DNA of 64,000 nucleotides from Gilliamella sp. wkB108 (GTDB lineage Bacteria; Pseudomonadota; Gammaproteobacteria; Enterobacterales; Orbaceae), in the NCBI RefSeq assembly GCF_001690195.1, contig NZ_LZGM01000083.1, positions 23,314-87,313 of the forward strand, read 5' to 3'. This document shows positions 49,785 through 57,797 of the stretch, in pieces. Within the stretch, counting starts at the first letter, position 1, and each line of letters begins with the position of its first letter. A program made the position numbers and the translations under genes. The notes beneath the pieces were generated by a model. The model was not told the DNA's origin. It worked only from the letters and a program-made list of their open reading frames with translations, and ran no database searches.

Positions 49785-50597
49785 ATGGCACAAGTAATTA
49801 ATACTAATACTATGTCTTTAATGGCGAAAAATAACCTAAACAATTCTCAAAGCGTTTTAGGTACAGCAATTGAACGTCTTTCATCTGGAATGCGTATTAA
49901 CAGCGCTAAAGATGACGCAGCTGGTCAAGCGATTGCAAACCGCTTTTCATCAAACATTCGTGGTTTAACTCAAGCTGCTCGTAATGCTAACGACGGTATT
50001 TCACTTGCACAAACTACTGAAGGTGCATTAAATGAAATCAACAACAACGTTCAACGTATTCGTGAATTAACGGTACAGGCAGCTAACGGCACTAACTCAG
50101 AAAGCGATCTACAATCAATCCAAAACGAAATTACTGAACGTTTAGAAGAAATCGATCGTGTTTCTCGTCAAACTGATTTCAATGGTTCTAAAGTATTATC
50201 TGAAGATAAAACACTTAAAATTCAAGTGGGTGCAAACGACGGTGAAACCATTGAAATCAAGCTGAAAAAAATTGATAGTACTGAGCTTGGTCTTGCAGCA
50301 TTTAATGTTTCTGATGCACCAACAGCAGATCCATTAAAAACAATTGATGCAGCTTTATCAACCATTGATGCATTACGTGGTCAATTAGGTGCTGTTCAAA
50401 ACCGTTTTGAATCAACAGTTACCAATATTAATAACACTGTAAATAATCTTAGCTCTGCACGTAGCCGTATTGAAGATGCTGACTATGCAACAGAAGTATC
50501 AAACATGACTCGTGGTCAAATTTTACAACAAGCAGGTACATCTGTATTAGCACAAGCTAACCAAGTACCACAATCTGTTCTTTCTTTATTACAGTAA
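49785..50597 (+). CDS. fliC: Flagellin, short form
   Basis: The 270-residue protein has the conserved D0/D1 ends. The N-terminus MAQVINTNTMSLMAKNNLNNSQ through RLSSGMRINSAKDDAAGQAIANRF and the C-terminus SRIEDADYATEVSNMTRGQILQQAG...VLSLLQ flank only about 55 residues in between. The outer D2/D3 domains of E. coli flagellin (498 residues) are absent. The segment VQRIRELTVQAANGTNS preserves the region recognised by TLR5 in enteric flagellins. A strong ribosome site (AAAAGGAGAT) and a sigma-28 promoter fit high expression. It is the only flagellin gene visible here. Confidence 0.97.
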   Translation: MAQVINTNTMSLMAKNNLNNSQSVLGTAIERLSSGMRINSAKDDAAGQAIANRFSSNIRGLTQAARNANDGISLAQTTEGALNEINNNVQRIRELTVQAANGTNSESDLQSIQNEITERLEEIDRVSRQTDFNGSKVLSEDKTLKIQVGANDGETIEIKLKKIDSTELGLAAFNVSDAPTADPLKTIDAALSTIDALRGQLGAVQNRFESTVTNINNTVNNLSSARSRIEDADYATEVSNMTRGQILQQAGTSVLAQANQVPQSVLSLLQ

Positions 50598-50620
50598 GAT
50601 AACTGGTTTCTAATTTACTC

Positions 50621-50658
50621 CTTTAGCAATAGTGATATTTGTTATCGCTATTGCTAAT
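50621..50658 (+). terminator. Terminator after fliC
   Basis: TTAGCAATAG / CTATTGCTAA, extended inward by five pairs (one G-T), gives a 15-bp stem with a five-base loop, followed by TTTTA. It lies 24 bp after the stop. Confidence 0.88.
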
Positions 50659-50758
50659 TTTAACAATTACCTATTTTTTACTATCTTATTCCTCGCATTA
50701 AATTACCTAACTCTCGCCATAATACTAATAAGCATTTTTTTAACATTGGTTCTCAAAG

Positions 50759-51475
50759 ATGAGTGATAGCTTGTATAACTCACAAGGTGTAGTGAATCAA
50801 ACTGATTGGCAACAATATATTCATTTAGTTCGTAATGAAGCGTTAAAACTGGCGGTTCGTTTACCGACAACAGTTGAACTTGATGATTTATTACAAGTTG
50901 GTTATATAGGTTTATTAGATACCATAAAACGTTATGATGCTTCTCAAGGTAATACTTTTGCCACTTTTGCCATACCTAGAATAAAAGGCGCAATGCTTGA
51001 TGAGTTACGTAACCGTGATTGGTTACCCAGACAAATTCGTAAAAAGATAAAAGATATCACTAACGCAATTAATGAATTAGAGCAGCAACTTGGTGTACCA
51101 CCTAATGATCAGCAAATCGCCCAACACCTGCAATTATCAATTTCTGAATATCATAAAATACTATTAGATTCTAACTACAGTCAGATATGTTCATTTGATG
51201 AACTGCAAAAAAAAGTCGGCGATAACGTAGAAGAAATGATTGAACAACAAGAAGATAATAATCCTTTTGCCACCATTATCAACGATGAAATTCGTAATAC
51301 GATTATCCAACAAATTGAAAATCTGCCTGAAAAAGAAAAAATTGCCTTAGCGCTTTATTACCAAGAAGATCTCAATTTAAAAGAGATAGGTAAAGTCATG
51401 AATATTAGTGAATCTCGTGTCAGTCAATTACATAGTCAAGCAATAAAAAGAATAAGAAGTAAAGTTTTATCATAG
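50759..51475 (+). CDS. fliA: Flagellar sigma factor FliA (sigma-28)
   Basis: The 238 residues (E. coli 239) have region 2 (DDLLQVGYIGLLDTIKRYDASQGNTFATFAIPRIKGAMLDELRNRDWLPR), region 3 and region 4 (LNLKEIGKVMNISESRVSQLHSQAIKRIR). FliA directs transcription of late flagellar genes, including the fliD, fliC and flgK promoters marked in this window. Its anti-sigma factor FlgM is not in the window. Confidence 0.96.
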   Translation: MSDSLYNSQGVVNQTDWQQYIHLVRNEALKLAVRLPTTVELDDLLQVGYIGLLDTIKRYDASQGNTFATFAIPRIKGAMLDELRNRDWLPRQIRKKIKDITNAINELEQQLGVPPNDQQIAQHLQLSISEYHKILLDSNYSQICSFDELQKKVGDNVEEMIEQQEDNNPFATIINDEIRNTIIQQIENLPEKEKIALALYYQEDLNLKEIGKVMNISESRVSQLHSQAIKRIRSKVLS

Positions 51476-51657
51476 AAAATCAATAACAAAAAGAGTAAAA
51501 AATATATAATTTATCGAAAATAAACAGAAATTCATTTTTTTATTGACCTTTATCGTTTAAAAATGTAATTTTAAATACAAAAAAACATTTTTGTAATGTG
51601 TTGCTAAAAGTAGATTGTTTTGTAGTGAGTAAAAATAAATAAGGATTGGTGATTAAA

Positions 51658-51987
51658 TTGGGTAATGTACTAGATGACGATATTCTCAAATGTATACATC
51701 ATTTGAATCTTTCAACACTATTGTTAAGTCAACGTATGCTTGAAAAAGATAAAGTTATGGCAATGTATCGATTAGGCATTGATGAAGAGACCGCAGATAT
51801 ACTAAGTAATCTAAGTACTTCTCAAATGTTAGTTTTATCAGAAACCAATCAATTAACCTTTCAGTTACGCTTTGAAAACTCAGAAATGATGAAAAAACTC
51901 ACCGAAGAATCTCGTATTAGTGATATTAAACAGATGCATACAGGGATCCTTTTATCGAGCTTACTATTAGACTCCATTAATAAGTGA
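51658..51987 (+). CDS. flhD: Flagellar master regulator subunit FlhD
   Basis: FlhD and FlhC form the FlhD4C2 activator of early flagellar genes. The sequence aligns with E. coli FlhD along its length (LDDDILKCIHHLNLSTLLLSQRM, LSETNQLTFQLRFE, IKQMHTGILLS). No ATG lies near the expected start. Candidates are TTG 51658 (109 residues, with GGTGA five bases upstream, aligned with the E. coli MGIMHTSELL start), GTG 51649 or TTG 51646. I chose 51658. A non-ATG start would lower expression of a master regulator. Confidence 0.88.
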   Translation: MGNVLDDDILKCIHHLNLSTLLLSQRMLEKDKVMAMYRLGIDEETADILSNLSTSQMLVLSETNQLTFQLRFENSEMMKKLTEESRISDIKQMHTGILLSSLLLDSINK

Positions 51988-52000
51988 ATAGGTAATTTTG

Positions 52001-52606
52001 ATGAGATGTACAAGTATTATTCAAAAGTATAAGGAAGTTCAACTCGCTATTAGATTAATTTCACTTGGTGCAAGAATTCAAATGCTCGAAAGTGAAACAA
52101 ATTTAAGTCGAGGAAAATTAATAAAACTCTATAAAGAAATTCAAGGTTGCCCTCCACCTAAAGGATTATTACCTTTTTCAACCACCTGGTTTATGACTTG
52201 GGAACCGAATATTCATTCGAGTATATTTTATAATGCTTATCATTTTTTAGTACAAAATGGCACTAAACCCGGTATCCAATCGATTTTAAAAGCTTATCAA
52301 CTCTATTTAGAACAATGCCCTTTAAATGATGATGAAGAACCAGTATTAGGTTTAACCAGAGCTTGGATTTTAGTTAAATTTGTCGAAAGTAATGTTATGC
52401 AACAATCCTGTTGCAAAGAGTGTAACGGCCGTTTTATTACCCATGCTTATCAACCACAAAATAGCTTTATTTGCAGTTTATGCCAACCGCCGTCAAGAGC
52501 TGAAAAAAATAATATCACGGCCAAAGAAAGCCATGCAAAATGCCTGCAAGTGTTATCAATATCTCATAATTTTAATTCAGCTACCGCAAAAAGCATAACT
52601 GCTTAA
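52001..52606 (+). CDS. flhC: Flagellar master regulator subunit FlhC
   Basis: The 201 residues (E. coli 192) start [48 protein letters not shown] zinc-binding cysteine set is present: C138, C141, C158 and C161, with C137 beside them. FlhC provides most of the DNA contacts of the FlhDC complex. It lies 13 bp after flhD. An in-frame TTG just before the ATG is not needed. Confidence 0.95.
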   Translation: MRCTSIIQKYKEVQLAIRLISLGARIQMLESETNLSRGKLIKLYKEIQGCPPPKGLLPFSTTWFMTWEPNIHSSIFYNAYHFLVQNGTKPGIQSILKAYQLYLEQCPLNDDEEPVLGLTRAWILVKFVESNVMQQSCCKECNGRFITHAYQPQNSFICSLCQPPSRAEKNNITAKESHAKCLQVLSISHNFNSATAKSITA

Positions 52607-52667
52607 ATAAAGGTATTAAAGAGATCACAAAGAAGTAACTATTATTTAATAGGAAAAAGGAAAGCCG

Positions 52668-53558
52668 ATGCTAATAATTATAGGATATGTTGTTGTTATC
52701 ACTTCTGCTTTAGCAGGTTATGTTTTAAGTGGAGGATACTTAGCAGTACTTTTTCAACCTTTAGAATTCCTTATTATTGGTGGCACTGCTATTGGTGCTT
52801 TTATCGTTAGTAATGAAATAAAAGTAATAAAAGCTACACTTAAGTCTTTAGCTCAATTATTTAAAAGATCTAAATATAATAAAACTCTCTATTTAACATT
52901 AATCAACTTAATGTATACCATCTTAACTAAAGTTAGGCAAAATGGCGGATTATCGATAGAAAACGATATCGATAATCCCAAGGAAAGTGAATTATTTAAA
53001 CAATATCCTCTGATTTTAGCCAATCCTCAAATCTGTGATTTCATTACCGATTATCTGCGTCTGATGATTAGCGGAAATATGAATGTATATGAAATTGAAG
53101 CATTAATGGATGAAGAAATTGAAACCAACTCGCATGAATTAGCCAAACCTGTTGATGCCATTTCCAGTGTTGGTGACGGTTTACCTGCATTTGGTATTGT
53201 CGCTGCGGTAATGGGAGTGATTAATACCCTAGCCCAAGCAGATAGGCCTGCTAGCGAATTAGGCGAACTGATTGCTCATGCTATGGTCGGAACTTTTTTA
53301 GGTATTTTGCTGGCTTATGGTTTTATCTCTCCGTTAGCGGCACTATTAAAACAAAAGAATACTGACACTATTAAAATTTTAGAGTGTGCAAAAGTCATAC
53401 TGATTGCCAGCATGCATGACTATGCCCCACAAATTTGTATTGAATTTGGACGAAAAACTATTTTTGCTAATGAACGTCCATCCTTCTTTGAATTAGAAAA
53501 GTACATTCAAGAAGTTAAAGATAAAAATGCCACTCAAACAGAAAATAGTGAACCATGA
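52668..53558 (+). CDS. motA: Flagellar stator protein MotA
   Basis: The 296 residues (E. coli 295) have four membrane helices, the cytoplasmic loop that contacts FliG, and the conserved PAFGIVAAVMGVINTL and GELIAHAMVGTFLGILLAYGFISPLA with the proline pair that shapes the proton channel. Five MotA surround two MotB in the stator. The gene follows flhC by 61 bp and overlaps motB by four bases. Confidence 0.96.
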   Translation: MLIIIGYVVVITSALAGYVLSGGYLAVLFQPLEFLIIGGTAIGAFIVSNEIKVIKATLKSLAQLFKRSKYNKTLYLTLINLMYTILTKVRQNGGLSIENDIDNPKESELFKQYPLILANPQICDFITDYLRLMISGNMNVYEIEALMDEEIETNSHELAKPVDAISSVGDGLPAFGIVAAVMGVINTLAQADRPASELGELIAHAMVGTFLGILLAYGFISPLAALLKQKNTDTIKILECAKVILIASMHDYAPQICIEFGRKTIFANERPSFFELEKYIQEVKDKNATQTENSEP

Positions 53559-54451
53559 AAAATAAACCAGAAAGAATAATCATCACTAAAAAAAAATCCA
53601 GTCACGGCGGTGGTCATCATGGTGGTTCATGGAAAATTGCTTATGCTGATTTTATGACAGCAATGATGGCACTATTTTTAGTTATGTGGTTGATCGCAAA
53701 AGCGAGTCCACAAGAGTTACAAGGTATAGCAGAATACTTCCGAACACCTTTGCTAGTTGGTAATAACGGAGGCAAAAATATTAGTGATAGCGAAAGCCCT
53801 ATTCCTGGTGGTGGGGATGATGTCAGTAAAATGATTGGCGAAGAAAAACAGAACGATTTAAATTCACAATCTGAAAATTTAGAAACCAAACAGCTTGAAA
53901 AGATACAATTAATAGAAACCGCACGTAAAATTTTTGAATTGTTTGAAATCGATCCTCGTCTAAAAAAGTTAGCGCCAAACCTCATTATTGAGTTAACTGA
54001 AATGGGATTAAGAATTCAAATTTTAGCCACCGATGAAAAACCCATGTTTGATATTGGTAGTGCAGTTATTCATCCCAATATGCAAGAGATACTATTTGCA
54101 CTTGCACCAATTTTAAATTCATTACCGAATAAAATCACCTTATCAGGTCACACAGATGAACGTCAATATATAACCGGCGATCGTGGTTATAGTAACTGGG
54201 AGTTATCGGCTGACAGAGCCAACGCCTCAAGAAGAGAACTTATCGCCGGTGGATTAGATTCAAATAAAATTATTCGTATTATCGCGTTAGCCGATACTGT
54301 TGGTTTAAACAATCCTAATTATAGTACCGATGCTAATCGCCGTATTAGTATCTTAATCTTAAATAAATCAGCACAACAATATATTGAAGACGAAAATAAT
54401 ATGACAGGCATTGATTTTTTAAAACAATCACAATCTATACAATCAGAATAA
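53555..54451 (+). CDS. motB: Flagellar stator protein MotB
   Basis: The 298 residues (E. coli 308) have a basic N-terminus, one membrane helix with the essential proton-carrying aspartate D32 (YADFMTAMMALFLVMWL), and a C-terminal OmpA-like peptidoglycan-binding domain (LSGHTDERQYITGDRGYSNWELSADRANASRREL). It anchors the stator to the cell wall. It overlaps motA (ATGA). Confidence 0.96.
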   Translation: MKNKPERIIITKKKSSHGGGHHGGSWKIAYADFMTAMMALFLVMWLIAKASPQELQGIAEYFRTPLLVGNNGGKNISDSESPIPGGGDDVSKMIGEEKQNDLNSQSENLETKQLEKIQLIETARKIFELFEIDPRLKKLAPNLIIELTEMGLRIQILATDEKPMFDIGSAVIHPNMQEILFALAPILNSLPNKITLSGHTDERQYITGDRGYSNWELSADRANASRRELIAGGLDSNKIIRIIALADTVGLNNPNYSTDANRRISILILNKSAQQYIEDENNMTGIDFLKQSQSIQSE

Positions 54452-54529
54452 ATTGCGTTTATAAAAGCATAATAAAATCTAAAAAATAACGACTTATATT
54501 ACTTTATGCAAATTTATCTAAAAAATAGT

Positions 54530-54556
54530 TAAAGTTTTAACAAATTGATCCGATAT
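54530..54556 (+). promoter_or_regulatory. Sigma-28 promoter of flgKL
   Basis: TAAAGTTT (54530-54537), an 11-bp spacer and TCCGATAT (54549-54556) match the FliA consensus with two differences, about 60 bp before flgK. Confidence 0.88.
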
Positions 54557-54617
54557 AAACAATACCCCATTAGTTTGATAATCATCTTATTGACTGGAAC
54601 GATATTTAGGAGTTTTT

Positions 54618-56261
54618 ATGTCCAATTCATTAATGAATACTGGTATTAGCGGATTAAATGCAGCACAAAGTATGCTTAATGTTATCAGCAATAATATCAG
54701 TAATGCACATACAACCGGTTACAATCGTCAACAACAAATCTTAAGTCAAGCAAATGGTACTAAACATGGTTTTGGCTTTATTGGTAATGGCGTGACAATA
54801 AGTTCTGTCAATCGTGCTTACAATCAATTCGTAGTCGGTCAACTACGTCAATCACAATCACAAAATGGCGCCATCAAAGCTTATTATAATGAATTATCTA
54901 AAATCGATAATTTATTAGCCGAAAATGACAACAGTATTTCATCGCAAATTAATAATCTTTTCACTAGTTTAAATAAACTATCTTCAAATGCAGGTGATGC
55001 ATCAATTAAACAAACAGTTATTAGTGATTTAACATCTTTAACAAATCAATTTAACAAAACTGAAAATAATCTTAAAACTCAGATAGCTAATATCAATACT
55101 GAAATAAATAGCAATGTCGATAAAATAAACACCTATACTCAACAAATTGCAGATCTAAACCAGAAAATATCACAATTACAGGCAGTTAGTGGTGGCAATG
55201 AACCCAATGCCTTGTTAGATCAACGTGATCAACTCGTCAATGAATTAAGTGAAATAATCGGTATAACCGTGACAGAACAAAATGGGCAATACAATATATC
55301 TATTGCTAATGGCTTAAGTTTAGTTCAAGGTGCATCGGTTAATTTACTTTCGGTACAACCTTCTAATGACGATCCGTCACTCAATACCATTATATATACT
55401 CATAATTCTGGTGCGACTCAGGAATTAACCAGTCAAAACATTCATTCTGGCACATTAAATGGGTTATTAACTTTTCGTGAAGGTCCATTAACTGAAGCCA
55501 GAAATCAATTAGGTCTAATCGCTTTAAATTTAGCTGAACGTTTTAATGAAGTGCATACCTCAGGAGTAGATGTTAATGGTAACCAAGGTGAAAAGTTATT
55601 TGAATATAATCACCCTAGTAGTATTACCAATGCCAAAAATCAAGGTAATGCAGCTGTTAATGTCCATTTTAATTCAGTCACTGACGTCAAAGCATCTGAC
55701 TACAAAATAGAGTTTAATGGTAGTGACTGGGTTGTTACCCGACTGTCTGATCATAAACAAATCACACCAGAAGTTGAAAATGGACAATTACGATTTGACG
55801 GACTATCTATTGAAATCAGTGGAACCCCTGTTACAGGCGACGCCTTTATTATAAAACCTGTTGCGGATATTGCTTCATCACTACAATTACGAATTAATGA
55901 TGTAAATAAGCTCGCTACCGGCATTAATGATGATGAAAATGGCTCAGGTGATAACCGCAATGTGGCTAAGTTATTAGCGATCCAAAATGAAAAACTGGTC
56001 AATGGCACAACAACACTTAACAATGCTTATTCGACTTTAGTTAGCTACATTGGTAGCGAAACACAAACAGCAAAAATTTCAGCCCAATCAAGTCAAAATA
56101 TCACCCAAGAAATTTATGAACAAAATCAATCTATTTCTGGTGTTAATATTGAAGAAGAGTATATCTCTATGCAGGTATACATGCAGTATTATCAAGCTAA
56201 TGCTAAGGTAATTGACGCTGCAACGACAATATTTGATACCATTTTAAATTTAGCCAAATGA
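54618..56261 (+). CDS. flgK: Flagellar hook-filament junction protein FlgK
   Basis: The 547 residues (E. coli 547) have the rod/hook N-terminal motif LMNTGISGLNAAQSMLNVISNNISNAHTTGYNRQQ and the C-terminal coil SGVNIEEEYISMQVYMQYYQANAKVIDAATTIFDTILNL. It joins the hook to the filament. A sigma-28 promoter drives it, with flgL 14 bp downstream. Confidence 0.96.
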   Translation: MSNSLMNTGISGLNAAQSMLNVISNNISNAHTTGYNRQQQILSQANGTKHGFGFIGNGVTISSVNRAYNQFVVGQLRQSQSQNGAIKAYYNELSKIDNLLAENDNSISSQINNLFTSLNKLSSNAGDASIKQTVISDLTSLTNQFNKTENNLKTQIANINTEINSNVDKINTYTQQIADLNQKISQLQAVSGGNEPNALLDQRDQLVNELSEIIGITVTEQNGQYNISIANGLSLVQGASVNLLSVQPSNDDPSLNTIIYTHNSGATQELTSQNIHSGTLNGLLTFREGPLTEARNQLGLIALNLAERFNEVHTSGVDVNGNQGEKLFEYNHPSSITNAKNQGNAAVNVHFNSVTDVKASDYKIEFNGSDWVVTRLSDHKQITPEVENGQLRFDGLSIEISGTPVTGDAFIIKPVADIASSLQLRINDVNKLATGINDDENGSGDNRNVAKLLAIQNEKLVNGTTTLNNAYSTLVSYIGSETQTAKISAQSSQNITQEIYEQNQSISGVNIEEEYISMQVYMQYYQANAKVIDAATTIFDTILNLAK

Positions 56262-56275
56262 TGAAAGGATAAAAT

Positions 56276-57232
56276 ATGCGTCTTAGTACTAATTCAATGT
56301 ATCAAAAGAACTTAAATAGTATTTTAAATACCAACAGCAAATGGCAAAAATCGGGGTTACATTTAGCTACAGGTAAAAAAATCTTATCACCCTCTGATGA
56401 TCCAATGGGAGCCGCTAAGACTTTAACCATAAAGCAAGCTCAAACCAGAAATAATCAGTTACAAGCGACTCGTGATAGCGCTGATAAATCATTGAGCCGG
56501 CAAGATACTATCTTAAAAGAAGTTAATACCGTAATACAAAGTATCCAAGAAACATTAGTTTACGCAGCAAATGAAACATTAAATGATGAAAACAGACTCG
56601 AACTAGCTAATAAATTACAAGGATTAAAAGATCAACTTTTCTCATTAGCTAACGCTAAAGATACTAATGGTAACTATCTTTTTGCTGGCAATAAAAATGA
56701 TTTACCACCTTTTGTAATCGATCAATCAGGGAATGTGAGTTATGTTGGTGGTAATCAATCCATTACCGTCCTTATTGATGATAGTCGAGAAATTTCACTT
56801 AGTTTCACTGGCGTACAAGCGTTTATGACCGGTTCAAATATTAAACACCCAGATGGAACACCTGCAGAAAGTAATATTTTTGCAAGTATTGATTATGCTA
56901 TTGAGGCTTTAAAAATTGGTATTGACGATAATAATGAAACCAATATTCAACAGTTTAGAGACGGCTTATCAAAAGCAAGTTACGGAATAGAAAATTCCTT
57001 TAATAATATCTCAATATTACGCGCTGAAGGTGGTTCGGTATTAAATGAAATCGAAAGGTTAACTAATCACGGTAAAACATTAGACATTGATTTTGAAACC
57101 CAAATTAGCCAACTTGAAGATGTTGACTGGTATGACGCAATTTCTGAATATGTCATGTTACAAGCTAATTTACAAGCAGCACAATATACCTTTATGAATA
57201 TGCAAAATATGTCACTATTTCAAATGAAGTAG
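56276..57232 (+). CDS. flgL: Flagellar hook-filament junction protein FlgL
   Basis: The 318 residues (E. coli 317) are flagellin-like at both ends: MRLSTNSMYQKNLNSILNTNSKWQKSGLHLATGKKILSPSDDPMGAAK and QLEDVDWYDAISEYVMLQANLQAAQYTFMNMQNMSLFQ. It is the second junction protein, adjoining the filament. A ribosome site (AAAGGATA) precedes the ATG. A terminator ends the flagellar block. Confidence 0.95.
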   Translation: MRLSTNSMYQKNLNSILNTNSKWQKSGLHLATGKKILSPSDDPMGAAKTLTIKQAQTRNNQLQATRDSADKSLSRQDTILKEVNTVIQSIQETLVYAANETLNDENRLELANKLQGLKDQLFSLANAKDTNGNYLFAGNKNDLPPFVIDQSGNVSYVGGNQSITVLIDDSREISLSFTGVQAFMTGSNIKHPDGTPAESNIFASIDYAIEALKIGIDDNNETNIQQFRDGLSKASYGIENSFNNISILRAEGGSVLNEIERLTNHGKTLDIDFETQISQLEDVDWYDAISEYVMLQANLQAAQYTFMNMQNMSLFQMK

Positions 57233-57306
57233 TCTCTTTAAAACCAATATTCATAAAAAATGGTTTATTAAGTCAAACTTATAAGTAATCGTAGTCATCC
57301 TATAAC

Positions 57307-57332
57307 AAAGGCGGTTTAATACCGCCTTTTTA
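57307..57332 (+). terminator. Terminator after flgKL
   Basis: A 9-bp perfect stem AAAGGCGGT / ACCGCCTTT with a five-base loop is followed by a short T-run. It marks the end of the flagellar cluster. Confidence 0.9.
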
Positions 57333-57797
57333 GGTTTGTTAATTATAATAATTAACTTATCAATATAGAAATAAACCTCATCTTTTCATTTAACTTTAAA
57401 ATAGCCTCTTTTTTCATCAGATAATCGGCAAAATCGAAAGCAAGAGACCTTTTCAAAATTAAATTCACACTATTGTAATAAGTTTAAAATCACTGCTTGC
57501 CAATCACATAAACATCTTTTTAATTTAATTAGTTGAAGAATTTTAATTGATAAACAGTTGCTTTATATGCCCTATTTTCAACCAAGCTTTTTAACTGCGA
57601 TATTAACTCAATTAACTAATATAACTTATTAATATTAAATAATATTGCCACATAAGAGTGTGTCAAATTTCGTCCTATTTTTGCTTATACACTACACGGA
57701 TTATCTGTTATGATAAAAATCGCAATGATAGTACAACTGTTGAGTAAAGAAATAACTAAAAATTAGTTTATGGATTTATAACCAAAAGGAGAACTAT
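57333..57797. other. Gene-free upstream region of vgrG
   Basis: About 465 A/T-rich bases separate the flagellar terminator from vgrG. No open frame of note or repeat was found. TATGAT near 57709 could be a -10 box for vgrG. The ribosome site AAAGGAGAA lies just before the vgrG ATG. Confidence 0.35.

Noticed and set aside
50690..50758. Sigma-28 promoter before fliA (TAAA...GCCATAAT)
   Set aside because: The spacing between the two parts is two bases shorter than in the three good promoters, and the -10 part lacks CCGATA.
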